In this document: positions 1 to 11,222 of the stretch, in pieces
Position numbering within the stretch: position 1 is the stretch's first letter
Layout of the letters: the number at the start of each line of letters is the position of its first letter
Translations under genes and position numbers: made by a program
Notes under the pieces: model-generated
Told to the model about the DNA's origin: nothing
Seen by the model: the letters and a program-made list of their open reading frames with translations, nothing else
The model's database searches: none
Origin: Leptodontidium sp. MPI-SDFR-AT-0119
Lineage: Eukaryota; Ascomycota; Leotiomycetes; Helotiales; Leptodontidiaceae
Length of the DNA: 64,000 nt
NCBI GenBank assembly: GCA_020726505.1
Contig: JAHLEZ010000026.1
Span: 248,001-312,000 of the forward strand
Direction: 5' to 3'

Positions 1-1
1 C

Positions 2-683
2 GTGCAAGCTCTGCCATCGACAGAGCATGTCGGTACAGTGACTAGCATTGCGTCGTCACGGCTTATATCGCGAGGAGTATTAATGGGGGATAACCAGACT
101 TTGTTTGCGCAGACACTTGAGAAGATTGGCCCGGCTGCTGTGGCGCCATCTGTGAGCACCACTCTTCCATGAAAATAATTTGAGCGACTTCCTTACACAC
201 ACAATTTTAGGACGGAACGCCAAACCCATCGTTATCTGGCACCATGACAATTAGCAAGAAGCCTGTAGACAACGCCTTGAACCCAGCCTGGCGCGACGCC
301 GCCATCCATCTCATCACAACCCAGACCTGGGACGATTCCTTGGCCAAGGCTCAAGTCAAGCAGATTTTAGATGACATGACATACAGCAAGCTGAATGCTT
401 TGAGAGAGCTGGACCCAGGCTCTGGAGCCTACCTCAATGAGGTATGTCGCCATAATGTGTCTTTGATGTTTGCTTGCTGGATCAATTTTGCTAACGACAG
501 CAGGCAAATCCCTTCGAGCCCGGTTGGCAATGGTCCTTCTTTGGGCCAAACTACGCCAGACTCCGACAGATCAAGGATAAATATGATCCGGATGGCACGC
601 TCTGGTGTCCTCAGTGCGTCGGCAGCGAGGACTGGGCGCAACAAGAGGATGGAGCGCTGTGCCGCGTGTATCAACCATTCTGA
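2..683 (+). CDS. FAD-linked oxidoreductase, berberine-bridge (BBE) C-terminal part; 5' end outside window
   Basis: The reading frame enters the window open and gives the C-terminal half of a secreted-type fungal FAD oxidase (FAD_binding_4 plus BBE family), which oxidises small substrates with a flavin cofactor. Exons are about 2-151, 211-441 and 504-683. The last exon encodes the diagnostic BBE tail, with WQWSFFG, NYARL, DKYDPDGTLWCPQC and a terminal Cys near the stop TGA at 681-683. Intron 2 (442-503) is a clean GTATGT...CAG. Intron 1 is less certain: the GTGAGC donor at 152 fits, but reading through gives APSVSTTLP, which also resembles the family before a stop. The FAD-binding domain is not in this window, so substrate and whether the gene is intact cannot be judged. 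Confidence 0.85.
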
Positions 684-870
684 GCTGAGCCATCGGAATC
701 GTGCTCAGATATGGTGGTGCGATGAGTGGTAATACTGGTATACTAACACGAGTGGATGATTTTTTTTCTTCTTCGTGTAAATACTTTTTGCAGCCCTGGT
801 TATTATTCGATCCTCTCACGTAGATAGACTTCGGGCTCCTATCACAAAGCACCAATCCAAAGAAATTACA

Positions 871-1215
871 GGTATCTTGAACCATATCAGTCAGACTTCC
901 GCTATCCAGAGCTTCAAGGCACCGGTCGAACAGCTATGGCCTGAATCCGCGGGTGCTTATGCTGCAAAGGTTCCTAATCCAATAGACCTTGGCACTATCC
1001 AAGCGAAGGTGAAGAGAAATATGTACTCTTCTGTAGATGATTTTAGAGCCGATATTGCTCTCCTTCACCAAAATAGTGTCGACTTCAACGGTGTCGATCA
1101 CATCATCACGAACACTGCTCTTGAAGTCCGAGACACGATCCTTACTGCACTAAGTGATATAGAGGAAGGCAAATGCAGCATGTTAAGAGCCTCAACCAGA
1201 TTTTCAGGGGTGTAA
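871..1215 (+). pseudogene. orphan bromodomain exon
   Basis: A single open stretch after an ACAG acceptor at 867-870 encodes most of a bromodomain: APVEQLWPE, YAAKVPNPIDLGTI (the ZA-loop PMDL-type motif) and a later DFNGVDH stretch where the acetyl-lysine-binding Asn normally sits. Bromodomains read acetylated histones. There is no ATG at the start and no upstream exon, because the FAD oxidase stop lies only 190 bp before it. I therefore read it as a captured or truncated gene fragment. It resembles bromodomains of fungal transcription or chromatin factors, but the parent protein cannot be named. Confidence 0.65.
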
Positions 1216-1699
1216 GAGGCGGTTCTGCGGCGTATTTTTTCCGTTCATTTTTACATCCTTATTCAGTCTCGGACTATGAAGGATGGTGGAGATCACTCTC
1301 TTTCTATGAGCTAATTTACAAACAAGTTGTTGTACGAGTGGTTTAGTACGAATTGTTTTCTAGGCGCTGGTGAGGATTAACATCCTAATAGAGGTCTATC
1401 TTGCGTTCTAGCTACATTTAACAAATTTCTCAATTAGGACGATCTCCCCCTTTCAGCTAAAATAAATACTTCAGCTTAAAGTGCTTAGTCAAGTCACTTA
1501 GGCTGATGCATTTTAAACCTAGTAAGTAATTCAAGCTGTGCTTACAGCCTCGTGACGTAGAATAGCAGCACTTACATTAATATACCGAGGAGAGCTCTTA
1601 CTACCAAATACGCAGTATATATTCGATTATATGAAAGTTAGCACTTTAAGTATCCAAGTCTTTATAAAATTCTATATTAACTTACAAGAAACAAACATA
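1216..1699. other. AT-rich spacer, no gene seen
   Basis: I see no coding frame, hairpin or repeat with support here. Base composition becomes AT-rich toward the NB-ARC relic. Confidence 0.5.
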
Positions 1700-2840
1700 T
1701 CTAGATATTCCTCGATAACTGCAAATACCAGGCTGGAAGAGGCGAACGTGGACGTGCAGAGACTGTTACAAGGCTACCTAAGTGGAGAACGCGGAGGCAA
1801 TGGCTTCTCGTGTTCGACAACGCTGATGACATAGATCTGTGGTTTCTCGGCTCTGATGATCCGCACAAAGCTCGTGGTCTTTCGGAATACCTTCCCAGAA
1901 GTCGTGAAAGAGCTATTGTCTTTACTACAAGGGATAGGAAGATGGCTGTCAAGCTCACCGGACAAAACGTGTTGGAGGTTTCACAGATGGACGAGAGTAC
2001 AGCTCGACAACTATTAAGGAGGAACCGCTTGGTGGATCAGCGACTTGTGGATGCTGTTGATGACACGACAACCTTGCTTGAACAGCTCCCTTTTCTGCCA
2101 TCAGCTACTGTTCAAGCTATTGCTCAAGCTGCTACATATATCAACGAGAACGGAATAGTATTCTCAGAGTATCTATCTCTGCTAGCAGAGCAAGAAGAAG
2201 ACGCGATCATTCTCCTGAGGAAGACTTCGAGAACGAAGGAAGCTAGCGGAATGTAAATAATCCTGTAGCGACCACATGGGTGATCTCGTTCAACCCGATC
2301 TGCAGGCATAATAGCCTCGCAGCAGATTATCTATCGTTCATGGCTTGTATAGACTTAAAGAATATTCTGCGCTCATTAATTCCTGCAGGCTCATCTCGAA
2401 AGAAGGGGACAGATGCTCTCGGGATACTCGATGCATACTCTTTCATCAAGCAACTGGGCGGTCAAGCTTTCGATCTACATCGTTTCGTGCATCTCGCACC
2501 ACGGAACTAGTTGCGAAAAGAGGCGCAGCTAGCCAAATGGACTGACATAGAAATTGTGCGACTAGAGGGCGTGTTTCCTAACTATGAGCATTCAAATCGT
2601 ATCATGTGGAGGACACTGCTTACACATGTCCTGTATGCGGTCAAATCTGATATCCTTGATGCTGCTAAGGCAAAGAGAACTAACCTTACGTAGTGATACG
2701 GAATATGTCTCTACAATGACGAACATTATAACGAAGCAGAATCACAAATTCTCGAACTCTTTGAAACAAGAAAGCAGACGTTGGGCCCTAAACATCCAAA
2801 CACGCTAACTAGTATAGCCAACCTCGCTTTAATAAACTAG
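1700..2840 (+). pseudogene. NB-ARC/TPR (NLR-like STAND) pseudogene
   Basis: Translation shows the middle and end of a fungal NB-ARC protein, a family used in non-self recognition and heterokaryon incompatibility. In order: NVDVQRLLQGYLSGE; a Walker B/kinase-2 motif LLVFDNADD; the RAIVFTTRD sensor; QAATYINENG with a downstream LAADYLSFMA; DAYSFI and DLHRFVHLA helical repeats; and a TPR-like KHPNTLTSIANLA near 2790-2830. The P-loop and N-terminal effector domain are absent. There is a 1-bp deletion near 1800 (expected GGCAAATGG reads GGCAATGG) and a frame change near 2210. Conserved Trp codons have become TAG, for example the N-W-L position at 2508-2510, as expected of G-to-A RIP. It is dead. 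The 3' end fades into AT-rich sequence. Confidence 0.8.
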
Positions 2841-2999
2841 GAGTAAAGCTAGAAGTAAATAGACGAAGAATATACGTGTTCGCTCCTTAATTATAAAATG
2901 CGAAAGCTAATAACCTTATACTTTCTACAAGATTTTATAAGATATCACCGCTCTTCCCTTAACAACGAACTAATCTACTTCCGAGCTTATTAAAACAAA

Positions 3000-4229
3000 G
3001 CTTTTTACTACTAAGCACAGCGCGTATTCGCGTTGCTATCGCGTATCTCATCGATATCTATAATATTAAACCTTAAAATTAATATATTTGATCCATATAT
3101 ATTAAATTAATAAATGCCATCTACACTAAGTCGGCCATCCTTGGCAAAGCTTGTAATAAATTACTATATCATAGTCGCAATAGTCGTATTAAAGGCGCTT
3201 AACAGGTAATCTAATAAAGCCTTACTAGTGAAGTAAGTATAGGAAATATCTTAACCGTATAAAGCGGGAGAAACGGCGAATAAATAAGAGTAAGTCTTAT
3301 TATTATTTATAATCATTAAATAATTCGTATTATATATAAAGATGCCCTCAGAGGTGATTAAAGCAACGGGAATACTAATTACGATACAAAGGAGATTCGT
3401 CAAAAAATAGTAGATATAAAGGTTAAGTGATATAGTCGATAGCTTATTACGTTGTAGTTTTAAAAACCGTTCTTAAGTACGATTCCAAGGCCTCGTCTAA
3501 TCAAACATATAAAGAAGTAAAGCACGCTCCTTTATTTGCGTTATAGCCGGCTATAACCCGAACATCCTTATCAAATTTTCCTTGCGCTAAAAGCTGTCTT
3601 AGCTAAAGTAGTACGAAGTCTCCGTCTACAATTGGTTTATAAGTGAACTAGCCCTATGTTATTTCGTATGCGACTTACTAAGCGTTAGCGCGAATAAAAG
3701 GTTTTAATAATAAAGCGCGAAGTTTAGCCAGAGAAAAAGTATTTATCAAGCGTAGATATACCTTATACGTGTTTTCCGACTAGATATTAGACTACATTGG
3801 AAACTAACTAAGACTCTAAGGGATAGCTTATTAAAAAGGTGCCTTACTTTTAGTACTACTGTACGCAGTAATCTAATATATAATGCTTCCCCTACCTGCA
3901 CTTTTGCCAAAAACTGTGATACGATTTTTATTACCTCCAAATAAATAAATATTTTTCTAGACTTATTCGAGAGCAAAACGCTGACCGTACAAGCCGACAT
4001 TAGAAACACTACCTTTAGCGTTAAAAAACGGACCGGCTTAGAACTTAAAGGCGTTAAATATATAATTAATAGAAATGTAGATAACCTCGCTATTTAATAA
4101 ATTACTAAAAGCGGCAAGTAGTCTAGTAGGGTCATTATTCTTAGCTCTAATAGTATAGCCGCCACCGTAAATCCAAACAAGTACAGGAGTACCGAAGCCT
4201 TGACCTGCCTTAGTTAGAACGCCTTATAG
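3000..4229 (-). pseudogene. carboxylesterase type B pseudogene, main part (RIP-mutated)
   Basis: The minus strand keeps a recognisable type-B carboxylesterase despite many stops: PVLVWIYGGGYT (oxyanion hole, near 4156-4190), the Y/F-rich VIYISINY strand, the nucleophile elbow now GKSAGRGS (3888-3908; family GESAGGGS) and VDGDF followed by GYNAN near 3560-3640. E-to-K and G-to-R at the nucleophile elbow are both G-to-A changes, so RIP rather than drift destroyed the site. The family hydrolyses ester bonds and is usually secreted. The N-terminal part continues at 5556-5935 on the far side of the Tc1 element. The C-terminal boundary near 3000 is approximate. Confidence 0.8.
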
Positions 4230-4231
4230 TA

Positions 4232-4255
4232 CAATCAGGTCACATAAGTTTGTTC
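4232..4255 (+). repeat. Tc1 element left terminal inverted repeat
   Basis: This 24-bp end matches the reverse complement of 5530-5553 with three mismatches and follows a TA dinucleotide. Confidence 0.88.
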
Positions 4256-4344
4256 ACGTGACCAAACACAAGCCTTCACTTGATCAAGCCATAACTTTTG
4301 TATTTCTCTATCTCAAGGTCTCCAAATACACTCAAATTGAACCT

Positions 4345-5406
4345 CTAGTACTTCGTTGCTCCTCCTCCGTTTTTCAAACAAGCCTCCCATCTTCGTGGCA
4401 CAGAATCGCAGAGCTTCAAAAGGAACTCAGGCTCAATTGATGGCCAAATCTCTTCAAGAGCAAACCTCAAATCTATAGCGTTCCTGCACTTGTGTCGTCG
4501 TTTAGCAATCATATCTTTGATATGTTTCCACAAATTCTCAATAGGATTGAGATCTAGTGATTGTGGAGGCCAAGTCATCCGATTGATGTGTTTGTTGTTG
4601 AGATATTTGGTGATAATCTTTGCCCTATGCCACGGAGCATTATCTTCTTGCATTACAACTTCGTCGCCGTATTTTGCTCGCATTCTATTGTAGAATGGAA
4701 TGAAGTAGTATTGCAAGACCCATTTGTAATGCTTCGCTGTCATATTCTCTCCCGGAGGGAGTAAATACAACGGTCCCATCTCGTCTCCACAAAAACAACT
4801 CCACGCGCTAACAACAGTCCTCCCACTCTTGAAAGTAGGTCGCAGATTCTGATCTGCGTACTCTTCTTCCCTTCCTGGCCCACGAGTAACGTTGAATGTT
4901 GTTAAATCCTTTGCTACCTCAAATGTGACCTTATCATTCTAACACACCTTCCTATTATCTCGTCCAATAGCTTTTTTAGCTCTACAATGGATTCGGCGCT
5001 TCTTTTTGTGAAGGAGAGTAAGGTATGGCTTCTTGCGTGGTCGGCGCTTCGCTTTACCGAAGGATTTGAGGACTTTGGCGACTGTATAATAGTTGAGTTG
5101 ATGGCCTGATTTAGACGGTGTTGCGAGCGCTTTTAGGGTCATACGCGGCTCGTGTAAAGCAGTACGTAGTAAAGCTCTAGATTCTCGTGAACTGAGTAAC
5201 TTTGGCCTCCTACTTCTTGGCTTGCTCTCAAACCTTGTAGAACCAGATTCCGTATGACGCTTAATGAATCGTGCGATCGTTTCCGTAGCATGTGGGGTCT
5301 TGTTAGAAATCTCCCGCGGCGAATAGCCTTCTTGATGGAGGGTCCAAATAATGGCTCGTTGAACCGGGGTAAGCTCCACACCTCGCTTTTTGAGTGCAAC
5401 ACCCAT
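4345..5406 (-). pseudogene. Tc1-like transposase, one internal stop
   Basis: Starting at ATG 5406, the N-terminal half has paired helix-turn-helix segments (RAIIWTLHQEGYSPREIS and a second HTH with RRP linker). The C-terminal half holds the DDE/D catalytic core: the first acidic residue lies just after the stop (NDKVTFE), the second is in VVMQEDNAPWH, and the third is in DLNPIENLWKHIK. One TAG near 4940 replaces the Trp expected before NDKV (TGG to TAG, a single G-to-A). Otherwise the frame is open for about 354 codons, a full length for the family. The element is probably non-autonomous now, but only one base from intact. Confidence 0.9.
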
Positions 5407-5529
5407 TTTTGAAGTGTTGTGGAAAGTGTGGATAAAGTAAAAGAAAAATTGAATTCATTAATTATGTGTGTGGGTAGTGAGGGGTAAAATGTCTTAGATT
5501 AAACGAAAACTTTATGAGTGCATAATTCT

Positions 5530-5553
5530 GCACAAACTTTTATGACCTGATTG
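5530..5553 (-). repeat. Tc1 element right terminal inverted repeat
   Basis: Inverted partner of 4232-4255, followed by TA at 5554-5555. Confidence 0.88.
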
Positions 5554-5555
5554 TA

Positions 5556-5935
5556 CAAAAACGCCTAAAAAAAGACAGTCCTTAGACTTACTAGGATCCG
5601 GTATTAGGACTATATTACTAAAGTTTGCACTAAGTGGTATAAACGATTAAGTCGAGTTATATAGCTACCCTGAAATAAGACTGCCGATGAAAAGTAAGGC
5701 AGTATCTTATTACCCTGGCAGGGCCTGTAAACAAATCCTACATTAATTAGTACTGCTATAAGAACGTTGTATTATGCTAATATCGTTTGTATACCTTAAA
5801 GTACTACTAATGTTAACAGATAATCGATTTATCTAGGAGCCTAAGAAGGTGCAAAACAGAGGTTACTAACTGGAGGTGCAGTATATCGGATATTAGAAAA
5901 GTTATAATAATTCCTAATGCTCTGTTATATGTTCA
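5556..5935 (-). pseudogene. carboxylesterase type B pseudogene, N-terminal part
   Basis: Minus-strand reading gives NIRYTAPPV (family N-terminal NIRYAAPPVG) near 5880-5900 and DPSKSKDCLFLGVFV just before the Tc1 insertion site. Both are signature segments of fungal type-B carboxylesterases. The frame resumes on the other side of the transposon at 4229. Stops between the two motifs are TAG/TAA of RIP type. The start codon could not be placed. Confidence 0.72.
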
Positions 5936-5989
5936 GCGTCTACCGTGACTCCAACATCCTCCCGAAGTCACGCCCCAAAGGTCCATGTT

Positions 5990-6563
5990 GGGCAGCCTAG
6001 CCCCTTTATTACGTTGTCGACCCCGACACCTGAGATTGACGACGCGTAACTTCAGGTCGATCATGAATGTCCGTCGACCTTCGTCATTAATAGCCACCGG
6101 CATGACTCGCGACCCTCTACGGACTTGGTTGATCGGCGAACTTTGACTTTGTTATTCATTGCGGTTACGAGTTGATTTCTATCATGGAGGAGATCACATT
6201 CGGTAAATGTTCTTTGGGCGGCATGGGCAAGCTTCTCTACACGCCTCTGTAGGTGCTGTGTACTCGTCTCTTCAGGTGAGTGAGTGTCCTGTTTGATTAG
6301 ATTTACAACGACGTGAGAGCCTCTGCTGACACAGGCGTCACAGGCGTTTTTATGACTTCGTCTTGCGGATAAGAATCCACCTGTACTGTACCGGCTTCTG
6401 GACCGGTCGGTTGAGCAGGGGGCTTCGGTGTAGTTCTGAGCACTCCATCTGGATTAAAGGGAAATAAACCAGTTGTAGCCATGAACGGTGCACTGTCTGA
6501 CGCGGCGACGGTACCTGATACATCGCCGAATCTAGAGGCAAAGCCATCCTTCCGTTGTGACAT
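5990..6563 (-). pseudogene. pogo/Fot1-type transposase C-terminal tail
   Basis: The minus strand reads TGLFPFNPDGVLR, then PPAQPTGPEA, QDEVIKTPVTPVSAEALTSL and, after a small frame disturbance near 6305, RRVEKLAHAAQRTF...KVRRSTKSV. This is the tail that follows the DDE_1 catalytic domain in fungal pogo/Fot1 transposases. The catalytic domain and CENP-B-like DNA-binding domain are missing upstream, so this is a fragment. I found no terminal repeats. Confidence 0.65.
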
Positions 6564-7140
6564 CTTGCTCTGAAGGAGAGCAGAACGCTTTGGATCTATT
6601 TCTAGAGCCTCGCCAAGGCTTCACTCAAAAAAACTTCTGGTACGAAAGGTACGAAAGGTGGTTGCCAGTAGATCTCGCCACCCCCCCTATTTCTGCCTTA
6701 ACATATGAGGACACTCGTGGGGGGAGTTCTAGAATTCCAGACTGTTGATTGGAAGGACTACCTTATTGCTGTACAAGGGGTGGCGAGACCCCCTTTCGTA
6801 CGTTTCAGCATTGTATCCTAACCCTCACCACCAACCGGTTTATTCTATTTCTGAAGCTGTCAAAAGCCCTTATGCTGATCAACTCTGCTGGTTCCATCGG
6901 GCATCACTGTCTAACGGTCTGCTAGCCGCCGACCACATTACAAGCCCTTGCCTATTAGCGATATATTGGCTATGATGTATCCTTCACTTTCACCATCCGG
7001 CAGTTCACGCCGTATTTCTCACCAACAGCCCATTATCACCAATTATTACAGCAATTCTTTCTTTGTCGCTTTAAATCACCAATTTCATTTGCTGTTATGG
7101 CTTCCTGCAAAACTTATGGCTGTAAATGAAGCCGTTCCCA
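6564..7140. other. non-coding spacer
   Basis: Moderate GC content and no defensible reading frame. Short pyrimidine-rich stretches could be an old 5' flank of the coding-like stretch that follows. Confidence 0.35.
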
Positions 7141-7735
7141 GCTCAGACAATGCCTTCAGTCAAACCTCCCCAATATCGAAGAGCTCATTTAAGAAGAGCT
7201 TGGATACACTAACAAGGATATCAATGCTCGACTCTTCTGCGCCCTATTTATGCGTGACGACATCTTACCAGACGGGAGTCGGTCAGGGGATGAAGTCACG
7301 CTCAGGAAGCTGATGATAGAGTTTGCAAACAAGATGCCGGGGACTTCGGGAGATGATCCGGCTACATAACACTTGCCGCGCATTTCCCATTAGATAATTT
7401 GGCAGAAACGTGGCTGAAATATGTTAATCTTGCATGAATGTGCACGAGCTGGCTTGCTACGCAATTGTTTCACTGCATCTTCCACCTAATTTGGCCAATC
7501 GGGGGCGTGCAGTCTCTCCCCAAGGCACTCTCCTCCTTTTGGGATCCCGTCTGCGAAGTGAAGAAATCAGCCCCTCGAATCCTTGGTTCGGGGTTGGCCG
7601 AAATGAGTATGCTCCTTGCGGATGTCTCTCTTTCCGCGGTTCGTCGATTATGTCCTTAGTTTCGATGAAGAGAAGCTGTCGCTTCCATTTGCGGAGAGGT
7701 GGTTCAACGGGGCTGGCCGGGAAGCTTCCAAGTGA
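7141..7735 (+). pseudogene. unassigned gene remnant
   Basis: Two adjacent frames look protein-like rather than random. One reads EELGYTNKDINARLFCAL, then DDILPDGSRSGDEVTLR and FANKMPGTSGDDPAT (about 7185-7365). It continues one base shifted as TLAAHFPLDNLAETWLKYVNLA. A third patch near 7640-7730 reads FPRFVDYVLSFDEEKL and ERWFNGAGR. The hydrophilic, balanced composition and lack of RIP signature suggest a decayed host gene with frameshifts. I do not recognise the family and assign no function. Confidence 0.3.
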
Positions 7736-8740
7736 TAGCAACACCGTTCCACGGCATTGTGAGTCGGCTCAGGCGGTAACACAAAGAATCGGAAACTCAA
7801 AAACAAAAGCTACCCGTGTCCTATTTATTGGTCAATATATGCGGTGTCATTCTTGTCAGCATCTGTTTTTGGAGGGGTTCTTTGTTTTTGTCGTAGTGAT
7901 AGGGGGGTCCAGCACCTTCCGTTCTAATCTCTAATTAGCTACGGACAGCTTGGCCTTCCCGGATTCATCACCATTGTCAATAGCTGTGTTACCGGTGAGG
8001 CGTTTTGGGGGGCGCACAGTGGCTTCTGAATTCATTCGAGCTGCATTCGAGAAGCATTTTTTATCTAGTAAATAGTCAGACGTCAATTCTATAATCTGGT
8101 GGGCTGGCGCGGTTTCGGTTAATTCTAGCCAAGCTATGCCATCTGAATTTTTATCGTCTTGCTAACTATTAGAAGAGCAGCAGGTAAAGACTTGGTGGTG
8201 AAAACCGATCACTTATCGATTTATGGCCATTGTACTTCGTACTCAGATATCGGAAAACGGTCCGAGCGGTCGAAGCCCCTATTTGCCAAATGAGAGAAAT
8301 TGTTACGAACATGAACTGACCAATAATTTATTTTCCCTTTTTTTTCCCTTTTTTTTTTTGGCTGTGCGTCGCGCCTTCCCTGCTAGCCTCATTAAACCAC
8401 ACCTCTACTGGGTGAAGGAAATCCGTCGCCTGGGGGAGGTGGCACTGCACTAATTGGCAAGATCCAGAAGAGAGGCTCTGAAACAATTCCCCGGCAAATC
8501 CTCCCTGAGGCAAGCCCCCGACTACCCGAAAGTCTTCAAAGGAAATTCGCTGGCTGTACGAAAAAGTCCGTGATCTGTCATTGTGAAAGCCTTATCCGTC
8601 ACTGAGAGTTAGCATTAGCTTAGGCTGATACCATATTGCTTTTCTTTCCCAAGGTTATCGCTAGACTTACGTTTAAACACGGCTCTTTCCATTATTCTGA
8701 TATTAATTCACGAGTTTTGAACAGCTCGCTGTCGCTCGCT
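7736..8740. other. non-coding spacer
   Basis: Nothing gene-like was found. A homopolymeric T tract lies near 8330-8360. Confidence 0.4.
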
Positions 8741-10690
8741 GGCGTGAGATTTAAAATAAAAAGAAAGGACTTACGGACACTTACGGATAATTATAAATAA
8801 TTACGGGTAAGACAAAGGAAAGGCAATCCGTAAATGGTCCGTAAATGAACCGAAAACTAAGCAAGACCTTGTAAAATTTCTAAGTATACTATATTACACG
8901 TAAAGTTTACATTAGGGGGTAAGAGAAGACAAAGACCTGCCTTAGAGGTAACCCGTGACGCTACTATATAAAATTGCCCGTGAGTAAAGACCGGCGATTA
9001 TAAATCTACCCCCATTACTTTAAAAGACTAGCCCTACGACTTATTAATAATTATTACAAAGGATAATATAAGTAGAAATTGCTTACGAGAGAGGGTAAAG
9101 GATAACTACTAATTCGTAGACTTAAGTTTAATTCGTGGAATTGTCCGTAACTAGTTATTAAAGTTACTACTATGTAGCCGAACCTGGACCGTAAACCTCC
9201 CTAGGCTATGAATCGATATCCGCGACCTATTACAAAGCCCTTCCTGCGGACAAAGGTTCCGTAAGAGCATTACAAGCGCACCGACCTTAAGTTGTAGTCG
9301 TGAAAGCGGTAGGCCCGGGAGACAGATATTTTACAAGACTTCCGGAGGTAGCTTAGTAATTTCCGGGTTTACCTCGTTTACATCGGCCGAATCGACAACT
9401 AAGTACGTCCGCTTGGCTAAAGAGCATATTTAGGATCGTCTAGTTTAGCTCGCGAACTATATCGTTTAAAGTCAATAAGATTGCCTGTTCGTACAAGGCC
9501 TAATAATCCCGAGGCGCTCGTAAGAATTGTTCTCGCGAATAAACGTGGTTAATTAGGTTCGTAACTAACTTAGCGCGTGGAATAAATGGCGGGGGCGTAA
9601 TTTAGCCGTTTAAAGACAGGTCGTATAAAAGATTATTAATCTAGTTTATAAAATCTTGCTTTAATAAGTTATTACAAATCTGTATATTAATTCGTAAGAA
9701 GAGTTAACGAAGCTGTCGCTAGATTCACGTCTATTACAAGCACACTCGTACGATCTTGGCCTGTGAATTGTGTGGAACTACCAGTAGGATTTATATAAAG
9801 TCATTACCAAGGACAACGAGTACCCTGCTAAAGAGAACGTCGTCCGTTACGAATCGTAAATTAACTAAGAGCTAGTACATAATCTTAAAGCAGTACTTGT
9901 GTTATATCGGTACCTCGTCTTAGATAATTAGGTTCGTTATACGTAAGTACTGGCTTAACTTACTCGTCTTAGTAATCGTACTTACGAACGACCTGTTAAG
10001 CTTAAGTAAGATTCGGAATTAAGAGTAAAACGTGCGTTCTTTTAGAAGAAGTAAAGCCGCAATACTCGTAAACGCCACGTAAAGAACTATCTTGCCTTAA
10101 CTATCCCATGGACTGCCAGACTAAGAGAAATAAGCGAAACAGGGATTAGAGCCAATTAGAGAGCCAGGATTTTGTATAAGGATAGTTTAATTTTACGTAT
10201 TTCTATAATATTAATCAAAACAGTCGCCCAAATAACACAGGCAAATCTAACACTCTAAATAACCGTACCATGATTACTTACGAGCATAAGAGCGATTAGA
10301 ATTAGGAGAGATTTCCCCTAATATGCGGCGATGCCTCTTAGGTGGAGGGGAAGGGTCATAGAACCTCTCTCTAAGGCAGTTCCGACAGGCTCTCCTCTAT
10401 AGCATCTTTACCTTTTGTTGGTCCACAGGTCCTTGCATGAGCATACTTTAGTCGGAAAAGGGGGTGCGGTCGAGATCTAGGGGGTCATAACCTAGCCGGA
10501 CTAGGTTCGGAGGACATTCGGTGGGGTTCCGTAGGGGTTTCGTAGTATATAGTCTGGCTCTCCTCGCACTCTCTTTAGAAATACACAGATTTTGAACCAT
10601 ACATTTATTACTCTGTCGCCATACTCGCATTGGAATATATTCACACTTGCGGCGTGGTACATGAACCGGTACTGCACCGACACCTTTATA
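8741..10690. repeat. RIP-degraded repeat, family not recognised
   Basis: The block is AT-rich and full of TAA/TAG in frames that otherwise read like protein. On the plus strand, treating stops as mutated Gln or Trp, patches such as VITKDNEYPAKENVVRYES, INQELVHNLKAVLVLYRYLVLDN and LTRLSNRTYERPV (about 9790-10000) look like one long former ORF. The style matches the other transposon relics nearby. I could not match it to gag, pol, Helitron or transposase, and saw no terminal repeats. Confidence 0.45.
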
Positions 10691-10699
10691 TGCTGCTTG

Positions 10700-11192
10700 C
10701 CCAGTAACTTGACTTGAGGCTAATTTGGCAGCAAAAGAGCTCGTTTTCTTGTACCCGGATTACCTCTTACTGTGTAAAGGAATGCGGACATAATACTCTT
10801 TTTAAACACAACTTACTTTGTTCACGTATCCTCCTTCGACAATTTAGTGTAGTCCTTTACGTTAATGTAAATAAAAAGGACGTAACAATTAACTAAAACA
10901 GTGTGTAAGAGCTAGTTTTATATAGCTTGCTAGCCTCTTCTTCTAATAGTTCTCTCCCCTGAATTGTACGACTTTAGTTGGTCCCTTACATTAACTGCAT
11001 TTATATAGTAGTTATATAACTATACGAATAGCGGCTCGTCGATTACCTTAGTGTGCTCGTCACTAAAGAATACTTTAGCTGTTATAGCGTTTGTCAAAGT
11101 CTTGCCAGGCCGATGTTGAGTAACCTTTACTATACTAGAGCTGTCGTTATAGTTACTCAAGAAAAGCGCAAGAGCGTTGTCGTTCTAGAGTA
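10700..11192 (-). pseudogene. older piggyBac-like transposase relic, C-terminal part
   Basis: Minus-strand reading continues the relic at 13983-15029 beyond the intact element. It opens with NDNALALFLSN (preceding TAG equals the family Trp), then AKVFFSDEHTKVIDEPL, and the hallmark third-acid region YNYYINAVNVRDQL, where the family reads YN..M..VD.ADQL. Asp-to-Asn at the VN position is a G-to-A change. It is degraded and inactive. It is a different subfamily from the intact copy that splits it. Confidence 0.75.
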
Positions 11193-11222
11193 TATCCCTT
11201 CCACCCTCAAAATACACATTTT
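11193..11222 (+). repeat. piggyBac left terminal inverted repeat
   Basis: 30 bp, exact reverse complement of 13953-13982. The C-rich start is typical of piggyBac ends. Confidence 0.92.

Larger units (their letters stand above)
4232..5553 (-). mobile_element. Tc1/mariner-type DNA transposon, 1322 bp
   Basis: The element is bounded by 24-bp inverted ends (4232-4255 and 5530-5553, starting CAATCAGGTCA) and flanked on both sides by TA (4230-4231 and 5554-5555), the standard Tc1/mariner target duplication. It carries one transposase on the minus strand. It interrupts the carboxylesterase pseudogene between DCLFLGVFV and GVLTKAGQGFG, so the insertion point is readable from the host coding frame. 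It has accumulated far fewer mutations than its host, suggesting a later arrival. Confidence 0.92.
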
